Of a stretch of DNA of 64,000 nt, positions 55,997-64,000 are shown piece after piece. Each line of letters opens with the position of its first letter. Position 1 is the first letter of the stretch. The stretch comes from Erythroxylum novogranatense (Eukaryota > Streptophyta > Magnoliopsida > Malpighiales > Erythroxylaceae). The stretch is from NCBI GenBank assembly GCA_029891385.1, contig CM057235.1, positions 10,163,001-10,227,000 on the forward strand. The letters run 5' to 3'. The notes beneath the pieces were generated by a model. The model searched no databases. It saw only the letters and a program-made list of their open reading frames with translations, and was not told the DNA's origin. Made by a program: the position numbers and the translations under genes.

Positions 55997-56939
55997 AGTT
56001 TAAGTGGGCAAGTGACAAGTGTCACTTGCCACTTGTCCTGCTTTTACACACTTTTCGGGTCTCTTTCCAATTTTAATTCAATTTCTACTCCAAATCCCAA
56101 TGGTTCAGAGTTACAAATTCTAAAATCATATCTCAATGTTATTGGACAGTAATTTTCAATACCGGAAATCAGTGAGTCTGCCATTTGGCAATTTTTCCAA
56201 TCCGGACATTGTTCCCGAAAAATTCTAGAAAAATTCCTAAAATTCCACATAAATGTAAAACACACCAACATTAGTTCCAATTCAATTTTTTATGCACAAA
56301 TAACATATTTTATACAATAAACACATATGCCGGGAACGGTCAGGAATGCATGTACAATCATGTGCATGTACAAAAATTTCATGTTATACATATATGGAGG
56401 CCATATTAGGCATGACCATGATAAGATACGTTTACATACTCGTAACCTATTCCAAATTACCATTTTACCCTTCCCATCCGTGATGGGATGTTACATATAC
56501 TTTTAGGGAAAAAGAAGAAATGGCTCAAAGGTCGATCAGCTGAGATTGGAAGATTAGAAAGATCATTTTGTGTATTTCCTATTTCAGGTAGTGTATTTTG
56601 CATTAGGATGTGATGATGTTCATATTCGAACGTTATTGAAAACTGGCAATGTAAATATTTGGTTTTATGAAATGAAAAGAGAAATTTGGGTTTTTAAAAT
56701 ATGGTGTTTTCCATTATGATGTCTTATAACAAAATAAAGAATGATGATGCAATGTTAACTGAATGTTGTGATTAAACGTAGCACATCATTATCATAGGTT
56801 ATGGTTAAGTACTAGAATGTCCTCAGGGTGCTCTGGTTCGTACTTTATGGTAGTGGGGATGCTACACTTAAAGTTCAGTACGAGGGGAAGCTCACGCTAT
56901 TGCTAAGGAAAAACCAAAGAGGAATGTCAAGAAACCTAA
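55997..56939. other. LTR-like and unclassified DNA
   Basis: The segment begins with a palindrome (56002-56034). The phrase ccatccgtgatgggatgtta near 56476-56493 resembles another Ty3 LTR end, and 56800-56900 looks like further LTR DNA. No gene is supported; a 78-codon minus-strand frame at 56044-56280 has no domain. Confidence 0.45.
56002..56034. repeat. Palindrome beside the solo LTR end
   Basis: The arms aagtgggcaagtgac (56002-56016) and gtcacttgccactt (56021-56034) are inverted copies apart from one extra G, around aagt. Confidence 0.85.
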
Positions 56940-57690
56940 AATACTAACTGAAACATTTTTTTTTGCACAATTATTAGCAAATGAGATAGAAGATGTCAGT
57001 GAGCTATCCACATATGAAGAAACTATCTCTTATGATGACTTTCCAAAATGGTTAGTGGCGGTGGAAGAGAAGATGGAATAAATTCATAAAATCCATAATT
57101 GAGATCTTCTGTAACCACCAAAAAGGAAAATGATTGTTGGTTACAAGCAGGTCTATAAGAAGAAAGAATCTACAACAACATATGGTGCTAACTACAAGGC
57201 ATGACTTATTGCAAAAGGCTACAGTTAAGTAACTGGAGTTTACTTTAATGATGTCTTTTCTCCTGTAGTAAAGCATTCTTCGACTCGTGCTTTATTTTCT
57301 CTAGTTGCTATATATGACTTAGATTTAGAACAACTTAACACCAAAATCCCATTTTTATATGGTGAGCTAGTAGAGAAGATTTATATATATCAACCTAAGG
57401 GCTTCGTGGTTGAGGGAAAAGAAGATCATGTTTGCTTATTGAATAAGTTGTTGTATGGTTTGAAACAGTCTCCTCAGTAATGCTACAAGCATTTTGACGT
57501 TTTTATGAAGTAGTTTGTTACTCTAGGAGTAACTATGATAGTTGTGTTTGTTTTAGAAGGTTGTCAAGTGGATCCTTCATTTATTTTCTACTTTATGTAT
57601 ATGACATGTTATTGTCTCAAAATATATGATAGAGATCAACAAGTTGAAGGCAAAATCAACGAGTCAATTGAAGTTAAACATGTTAGGGCT
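56940..57690 (+). pseudogene. Tnt1-like copia reverse transcriptase fragment
   Basis: Translation across frames gives WLVAVEEKME, KARL-like text after TTYGANYK, GVYFNDVFSPVVKHSSTRAL, LEQLNTKIPFLYGELVEKIY, GFVVEGKEDHVCLLNKLLYG and LKQSPQ, then LLYVYDMLL where YVDDML is usual. Stops occur throughout (near 57080, 57100, 57205, 57225 and 57480). The first Asp of the catalytic YVDD pair is changed to Tyr. The fragment ends abruptly against an antisense LTR near 57695. Confidence 0.82.
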
Positions 57691-58050
57691 GCTTGTTAGA
57701 TCGTAAAAATAAAGCATGCATGATTTGGATAAAACGGTTGATTTCAAAAAAATTTAGAAATCAAAATTGTAGCAGAAGCGATATAACAAAATCAACATGC
57801 ATAGCCATACATGATACAGTATAAACATAAAAATTTACATAAACACAAGATGAAAATTATTACCGACTCCTTCGCTACAGCTATTTCTCCTCGCTGTGCT
57901 ATCCTATCCTCAGCAATGTATCCTCTTCGAAGTGATGTATCCTCTTCTCATTATTGTCTCCTCTTCTCGATATTGTATTCTTGACCAATCCGAATACCAC
58001 TTGTTCTTCTTGGACAACTTGATTAATAAGATCCTTTAGTGGGAAAGGAG
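57593..58050. repeat. Direct repeat, left copy (RT tail plus antisense LTR end)
   Basis: This 458-bp segment recurs at 63542-64000 with few differences, both as tatatgacatgttattgtct to gatcctttagtgggaaa. The repeat includes about 100 bp of copia RT tail, then tgttagatcgtaaaaataaa (57701 or 63636) and a stretch with catcctcttcgaagtgatg-type text. The right copy runs off the window. Confidence 0.9.
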
Positions 58051-58898
58051 AAGAAAAATTGAAGAGATTTTTCCTTAGAAGAAAGAAGCTAATGATGAAT
58101 ACTTCTCATGCAATTTTTGGCTCGCACATGCAAGATAGGAGAGAGAGAGATACAAAATTCAACAACCTTGTCCTTTCTTCTCTCAATTCTGGTTAAGTCT
58201 CGAAAGGAAGAAGTGAAGTGCATCCTACGCATCACTTCCTTCCTTAATCAATTATAAAGAAGCCAATAAATGAAACTCTTCTTATTTATTTTAAGATGGC
58301 TATATGAAAAGACCATTAACCTAAAAATACATATCAATTTTAGTTTTATGATGAAAGAAGGAAGATGATCCATCAAATATACCTCTTTCTTCTTTAATCC
58401 AATGAATGCTAATAGGTTACATGTTATCATTAAAAGGCCACCATTAAACCATTTAATGATAAGGTTATTACTCCATTTAATGATGATAAAGCATGTTTAA
58501 AAAAGCATCTTAAATGTAGCAAACCAATGCTAAATGTGCAGTTGCATATTTAGCCCATTAAAACTGAAATTCTTCCTCCATTTATCTTTAATAACTTTGT
58601 TTTAATTTAATTAATCAAATTAAACCATAGCCTAGCCCATTTTTAAATGTTCATATGGGCTTATAATTAACAATTAATTAAAGTAAGCCCAACATTCAAT
58701 CATAGGCTTTAAAATCTCTATTTATATTTTCTACTTTGCTTGATAACTTTCTTATAAGCCAAATGGAGAATCTAATTAGACTTATATAATTAAAGCTCCA
58801 ACAAGTCCGGAATTAATTTAATCTTATTAAAATTAATTTCAGCTTATTAACTAAATATCATCTCACTAAAGACAATTAGTTGAATTCTTGAATTACTA
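57701..58898 (-). repeat. Antisense copia LTR, left part
   Basis: On the minus strand this is the 3' portion of an LTR that ends ttacgatctaaca at 57701. The other portion is at 62406-63240, on the far side of the LINE, for a total of about 2 kb. The short frame at 58248-58430 is not supported as a gene. Confidence 0.65.
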
Positions 58899-59053
58899 TT
58901 TTTTTGGCCAAAATTAAAACCATTTTATTAATAGCGAGAAATGGGATCGGCATCCTATTGCTCGGTTTGCTATGGCGCTGTGGAGGAAAGAAACCGGCAA
59001 GAAAACCTCCACAGATTTAGGCCAAGTACAAGTATTAAATAAGTAGAAAAAAA

Positions 59054-59668
59054 TCATGTAAGAAGGATGTAGGGAGTGGCATATCGTTCTAAGACCAAAG
59101 TTCCACGCACAATCAATGGCAAGTCTGTCTCGTGGCGAAAATGAGTCGAAACCCCAGATGAGCCAATCCTGGACAAATAATCGGCAACAATATTTACCTC
59201 GCGATAAACATGTGAGATCGAAGAAGAAGAAGCAGTCATCATATCCTTGATAATTTCAAAGTCAGTGTAAAATTTCCATGGCCAGCCTCCATTCCTATTT
59301 AATAAAGCCGCTATAACCGAGTTATCTGTTTGAATTTGTGTTCTAGTGAAACCACAAGCATTGCAAAATCTCAAACCGTTAATAATAGCCTCCAATTCCA
59401 TCTTCATGCTGCTCGATATTCCCGCATAAGAAGCCTCAGCGTATAAGAGGAATCTTGTCGAAAATCTTACAATAAAACCCCAACCCGACTGTCCTGGGTT
59501 ACCAAGCGATGAACCGTCTGTATTCAAAACCATAACATCAGAGTCAGGGGGTCTCCAACTAACCGTGTGAATCTGTTGCTTCCTCGGTTGCCGTATTGAA
59601 CAGTTGAATTTGCGTTCAACAAAAAGACGATTATGGAAATTTCTCAGCATCGGACGGTGAGCCAACAA
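59054..59668 (-). CDS. LINE C-terminal RNase H domain
   Basis: 204 codons without a stop. RNase H residues are in order: VLNTDGSSLGNPGQSGWGFI (Asp), MELEAIINGL (Glu), IQTDNSVIAALL (Asp), REVNIVADYLSRIG (His/Asp region, here AD). This is the RVT_3-type domain common at the C-terminus of plant L1 LINEs and resembles archaeal/plant-type RNase H. It removes RNA from the hybrid made during target-primed synthesis. It follows the zf-RVT piece after a stop. The active-site acids appear intact. Confidence 0.87.
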   Translation of the reverse strand: MLAHRPMLRNFHNRLFVERKFNCSIRQPRKQQIHTVSWRPPDSDVMVLNTDGSSLGNPGQSGWGFIVRFSTRFLLYAEASYAGISSSMKMELEAIINGLRFCNACGFTRTQIQTDNSVIAALLNRNGGWPWKFYTDFEIIKDMMTASSSSISHVYREVNIVADYLSRIGSSGVSTHFRHETDLPLIVRGTLVLERYATPYILLT

Positions 59669-59683
59669 AATCCCGGTTATGTG

Positions 59684-60527
59684 TCAATGCACAGCATTGA
59701 TAATAATCAGCTTGTCAGGTCTTATGTTGTCGAAAACAAAATTATTCCTGGATTTCCAAATCTCCCACAGGACAATTGAAGGTAATATTGAGATTAGCGT
59801 CTGACGAAGAGATGTAGAGCTTCCCAAACGGCACCAATATATAAACATCGGCCATAAACCATGGAAACGTGGGATAATTATTTCCAGCAAAGAAGCAAAA
59901 TAATCCCAAATTTCCAACACCACAGGACAATAATAGAAGGAGTGGTCACAATTCTCAGAACTTGACCGGCAAAAGCAACAGATAGTAGGATTCAAGGCAA
60001 AAGCAACAGATAGTAGGATTCAAGGCAAAACCAATACCAACCAAGAAATCAGGGAGAGGCAGAAGTGAATTCCAAAATTTCCAAACAAATATTGAGATTT
60101 TCGTAGGTAACAACTTGGACCAAAGAAATTTTGTGACAGAAGAAATGGGGGCATGAAACCGAACAAAATCATCTGCGGTTGCCAGTGAAAACAAACCTGT
60201 AGACGTAAGCTTCCAAAACACACGATCTGGAGAATCTATCAAAACCGAAGGTAAAGCATTCAACTCCTGAAATTGGGCATCGGTCAGATGATTTGTAATG
60301 AGAGGTAAACAGTAATCTTTATTTCGGATGAAATCAGCAACTATTAATGAAGGAAGAGGGAATTGGTGCTCATCATCCATATGCCGAAAAGGCCCCAAGC
60401 CAGACCAGTTATCATCCCAAAAGTTCGAGGAGCCATTCTGGATGCAAAGATGCACTTGATTACCGACAAGCCTATCAACAGACATAAGCCTTCGCCAGCT
60501 AGTTTTCAGCTTGCAGGAGGTAGACAA
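59684..60527 (-). pseudogene. LINE zf-RVT (zinc-binding) region with tandem duplication
   Basis: The frame at 59955-60527 has WDDNWSGLGPF and VFWKLTSTGLFSLATADDFV, then LWSKLLPTKISIFVWKFWNS and NPTICCFC, which is the zf-RVT domain found in plant non-LTR retrotransposons. A 28-bp tandem duplication (about 59965-60022) repeats the NPTICCFC-coding segment and shifts the frame. The next frame (59684-59995) resumes with the same residues, then SSSENCDHSFYYCPVVLEIW and LPSIVLWEIWKSRNNFVF. The zinc-ligand Cys and His residues are present across the two pieces. Confidence 0.88.
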
Positions 60528-60539
60528 AGAGGAGATAAA

Positions 60540-62401
60540 TCAGGCCCAATTACCAACTCCATTTTTAAACTGCCACCACAATTTGATCGTGTAAGCTTTA
60601 ATCACATCTTCTAATTTCCGGAAGCCTAAGCCGTTTTCAGTCACCGGCATTGATATTCTCTCCCAAGTTCGCCAATGTCGTTTGGAGATGTCAGTGGTGC
60701 TGCCCCAAAAAAACCGTTGAAAAAGTCGTTCTATTTGGCCCAACACAGATTTAGGAGGGACGATTGCCGACATGATATGCAACGGCAAAGATGAGAGAAC
60801 ATGTTTTATCAAGATGAGACGACCTCCAGGCGAGAGTAATTTGTGTTTTCAATTGCCGAGTTTTGCCTCCACGCGCTCTACCATGAATCTAAAAATTTGT
60901 TCTGTTTTCCGTCCCCGAAAAAGAGGAGATCCAAGATATAGTATAGGCAAACAACTCAACACCATTTGTAGAATAGTTCGAGAGAGTTCCACCCTTGGAG
61001 AGGTTAATCCTTCAGATCGAATAAAACAACTTTTAGATCTATTAACCTTCTGGCCAGTTGCAAGCTCGTAATCCTCTATCAATAGCATAAATTGCTCCAT
61101 TGAGCGTTTGTCGCCACGAAGGAAGAATATCATATCATCAGCATATGCTAAGTGATTTACTGCAAGAGCGCCTCTTGGAAGGCCATATGGTTAAATTCTG
61201 CCAGCTTGGACAAAAGCATTCAAACCCTTGGATAAAGCTTCAGAGACAAGAATGAATAAATATGGAGAGAGCGGATCTCCCTGCTTCACACCCCGAGACG
61301 CCTGGAAAAACCCAACAGGGCTTCCATTTAGCATAATTGAAAACCAACTTGCACGCAAACTACCCATAATCAAATGTATGAAAGCTTCACAAAAACCAAA
61401 TCGACGTAGAATTCTGTCCAGAAAAGCCCAAGACACTCGATCAAAAGCCTTCATCATATCCAATTTGAGAATCACGTTACCACCCCTCGCCGGGTAGTCT
61501 AAGAAGCGTGTTAGTTCCTGGGCCAACAGTATATTGTCGACAATATCTCGCCCTGCCAAGAAACCCGACTGTACCGGAGAGATCAACTTTTTCAAAATTG
61601 GTTTGAGTCGTTCCGTCTTGAGTTTGGTGAAGATCTTGCCAATAAAATTGCATAAACTAATTGGCCGGAAGTCTGCAAAAGAGGTTACATGTTGCTTTTT
61701 TCGAAGAGGTATAAGGAGTACACTTGCGATGGCTCTCGGAAGCGGAATTCCCGACATAAACTCAACGCAAGCATTGAAGAGATCATCCTTGATAATAGAC
61801 CAACAATTGTGATAGAAGGAACCACAAAATCCATCAATGCCAGGTGCACTATGAGAGGAGAGACTCATTACCGTGTCTTTTACTTCATCATAAGTTGGCA
61901 CCCTCATCAAAGATGCATTATCCGCCTCATCAACCAGTGAAGGGATGAAATCGAGCAGACGAGCTGTCGAAGTTTCGTCCATGTCCGAGTCTTGACATAG
62001 TAATGATTGGAAGAAATCGATGGCCTCAGTTGAAATTTCAGAAGGAGAATCGAGCCACCTGCCATCAGCTGCCCTTATGGAATGGATCCCTAGAGACGAT
62101 CTTTTTCACGTAAAGAAGCATGAAAAAAATTACTATTTGCATCACCCTCTTTGCACCAACGGATTCGCGATTTTTGGAGTAGAAAATCATCACGTTCCCG
62201 TTCTCTCATAATCAAATTCTCCTTTGCTTTGTTTAGCTCAGCTAGGGTATCTGGGGAAGGCAATTGTTCATAAGTTGTTTCATAGTGTAGAACCAAGTCT
62301 TCGGAATCTTGTAAGTTCTGAAAAACATCTCCAAATTGTAACTTATTCCAAATTTTTAGTGCCTCTTTCAATCGTCTGAGTTTTAAAAAGAATCTCAGCA
62401 T
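60540..62401 (-). pseudogene. LINE reverse transcriptase
   Basis: From the right: LRRLKEALKIWNKLQFGDVF and SRIRWCKEGDANSNFFHASL (62090-62401), a frameshift, then HSAPGIDGFCGSFYHNCWSI, FADFRPISLCNFIGKIFTKL, QSGFLAGRDIVDNILLAQEL, VILKLDMMKAFDRVSWAFLD and GVKQGDPLSPYLFILVSEAL (61191-61982). A stop follows, then the catalytic motif in HLAYADDMIFFLRG (about 61110-61150), and SPGGRLILIKHVLSSLPLHI after a second stop at 60849 that replaces a conserved Trp. RT copies LINE RNA at a nicked target. The YADD pair is intact. Confidence 0.9.
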
Positions 62402-62405
62402 TCCA

Positions 62406-63240
62406 AAACCATCAACACAATAAAGGATAAAATTACCATTTTGTCCTTATGTTGGTTTTTCCTTCTAGATCTTCCGTTTTACTCTATATGGTGATCAACA
62501 CACAAGATCTCAACTTGGTGTTAAGAGTTGATGGATAACTAGTCCATCAAAATACTGGCACCAGTTTAATCATCAATCTCCATAAAACATCTAGAAGTTA
62601 TGATATCACTATAAACTCTTTATTTGAGTGAATATTTCCTTATACATGTTTCAATTAATAATTCCAACATGCAGAAATTGGATTGATACTCTGTAAAATC
62701 CATTCCGATCATATCAAGAATTATAATGAAACATATATGAGTTCACCACTCATCAAGATTGTGGTCCATAATAAACGAATGCTTAAATTGTAGGTTTTAA
62801 GATTAAAGTAACGACCCGCTTTATTCTTTAAAACATACTTGATGCCAGATTCATTTAATAATGCCATTATCGATTGTCAACTATTATTATGATATAAAAC
62901 TCATCATTCCCTTGAAGGAAACTCTTTTTATTTGCACAGAGATAAATCGCAACACTATAGTCTAAACCATAATTAAGCGACCAACTTGGTTATTCAACTG
63001 TGAATCCATTATTTTAGATTCTTATAATATACATGTTTCCCATACATCTCTATGTATATGTGTATTACTTACAAAAAAAAATCTCGGTACCTTATGACTA
63101 GATATATAACGCTCATAAAAACCAAATTCTTTTGTTTTATTAATAATAAATATTTTCATTACAAAAGTAACTGGAAGAAAATTAAGTTATAAGTAAATAC
63201 ACTTGCTTTCCAGGACACTATATTTATATAACTCCAATAA
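62406..63240 (-). repeat. Antisense copia LTR, right part
   Basis: On the minus strand it begins tattggagttatataaatat, which includes a TATA-like box (about 63222-63232), and runs to the LINE junction. It directly follows the RNase H fragment and a purine tract (gggaaagagggagatta, 63238-63254 on the minus strand), as expected for a 3' LTR. No gene is supported. Confidence 0.68.
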
Positions 63241-63254
63241 TCTCCCTCTTTCCC

Positions 63255-63530
63255 TAAAACAAGTTTGACATATCCCTCATTCCCATCCTTGCTAGATGAC
63301 CCTCAAAACTCTTTTGAGACAATGTCTTCGTAAATGGATCAGCAAGGTTTTGCTATGTGGGAATCTTTACCACATTCACCTCACCATGTTGTATTATCTC
63401 CCTTATGAGATGACACTTTGTCTTAATGTGTTTGGCAACTTTATGGTTCTAAGGTTCTTTAGAATTAGCCATTGCTCACTATTATCAAAAAAAAATATAA
63501 TGGCCTTTTCTACCTCGAAAACCACCTCAA
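63255..63530 (-). pseudogene. Antisense copia RNase H C-terminal fragment
   Basis: On the minus strand, HIKTKCHLIREIIQHGEVNV, VKIPT, a stop, then QNLADPFTKTLSQKSFEGHL and ARMGMR. This is the closing part of copia RNase H, followed by the PPT and LTR. Upstream on the minus strand it meets an inverted RT tail at about 63540, so the internal region between the two LTR copies is only about 390 bp. Confidence 0.82.
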
Positions 63531-63541
63531 ATCATTTAGGA

Positions 63542-64000
63542 AACTTTGTGTATATGACATGTTATTGTCTCAAAATATATGATAAAGATCAACAAGTTGA
63601 AGGCAAAATCAATGAGTCAATTGAAGTGAAGCTGCTTGTTAGATCGTAAAAATAAAGCAGGCATTATTTGGATAAAACGGTTGATTTCAAAAAAATTTAG
63701 AAATCAAAATTGTAGCAGAAGTGATATAAAAAAATCAACATACATAGCCATACATGATACAGTATAAACATAAAAATTTGCATAAACACAAGATGAAAAT
63801 TATTACCGACTCCTTCGTTACAGCTTTAACTCCTCGCTGTGCTATCCTATCCTGAGCAATGTATCCTCTTCAAAGTGATGTATCCTCTTCTCATTATTGT
63901 CTCCTCTTCTCGATATTGTATTCTTGACCAATCCGACTACCACTTGTTCTTCTTGGACAACTTGATTAATAAGATCCTTTAGTGGGAAATGAGAAGAAAA
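63542..64000. repeat. Direct repeat, right copy, runs off the window
   Basis: It matches 57593-58050 in order and strand. It lacks the roughly 9-bp acatgttag segment found before ggctgcttgttag in the left copy. From 63636 onward it is the end of an antisense copia LTR. Confidence 0.9.

Larger units (their letters stand above)
58899..62401 (-). mobile_element. Plant L1-type LINE, 5'-truncated
   Basis: On the minus strand it runs from mid-RT to a 3' end with a seven-base A tail (T run at 58899-58905). The endonuclease and ORF1 are missing, as in usual 5' truncation. Domains in order: RT, zf-RVT, RNase H. Most breaks are nonsense codons in phase (near 61191, 60849 and 60540), with a shift near 62093 and another at a 28-bp duplication. 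No clean target duplication was seen. Confidence 0.9.

Overview
The window looks like nuclear DNA of a dicot plant: AT-rich, intron-containing, and dominated by plant LTR retrotransposons (Athila-like, Tekay/Del-like, SIRE-like and other copia), a plant-type LINE with an RNase H domain, a CACTA remnant and short inverted-repeat elements. I could not narrow the species. Only one host gene appears intact, a seven-exon terpene synthase at 32745-35251. A cytochrome P450 (CYP71D-like) pseudogene lies about 16 kb upstream.

Layout from left to right. 1-8097: a minus-strand Athila-like Ty3 element (gag, protease, RT, RNase H, integrase, tRNA-Asp-type PBS, 5' LTR), nearly whole but with scattered stops and frameshifts. 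Its 3' LTR must lie just off the left edge. It sits inside a giant antisense LTR (8098-12401) of a Tekay/Del-like element that keeps only gag and protease (12512-13685). 13686-15178: unclassified DNA, then a CACTA end. 15501-16395: P450 pseudogene. 16526-18990: decayed copia element. 19020-27830: 3' half of a second Athila-like element, split by a complete SIRE-like element (20620-25719) with a perfect 5-bp target duplication. 27836-32010: very AT-rich DNA with three diverged copies of one segment and a small inverted-repeat element. 32745-35251: terpene synthase. 35640-36540: ghost of a Ty3 RNase H/integrase. 37825-38205: ghost of an antisense copia integrase. 38224-44078: a copia element with a long integrase-RT frame, cut off in RNase H by a 372-bp foldback built from two inverted tRNA-derived SINE-like units. 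44512-55996: a Ty3 solo LTR split by a 9.7-kb non-autonomous element whose two 4.4-4.65-kb LTRs flank only 624 bp (an extreme LARD). 56940-64000: copia RT, antisense copia LTR and RNase H pieces, invaded by a 5'-truncated LINE (58899-62401).

The terpene synthase keeps every catalytic motif (RRx8W, RDR, DDTYD, NSE/DTE), the exon sizes typical of TPS-a genes and a TATA box, so it is probably functional as a cytosolic sesquiterpene synthase. The P450 fragment belongs to a subfamily that often oxidises terpenes, so the pair may be the remains of a terpene gene neighbourhood broken up by transposons. No clearly new coding system was found. The least usual structures are the giant-LTR element with almost no internal region, its gag-bearing antisense relative about 32 kb away, LTR arrays of perfect palindromes (TCGCGA in one family, GTCGAC in another), the inverted SINE pair, and a 58-bp duplication that doubles the splice acceptor of terpene synthase exon 2.
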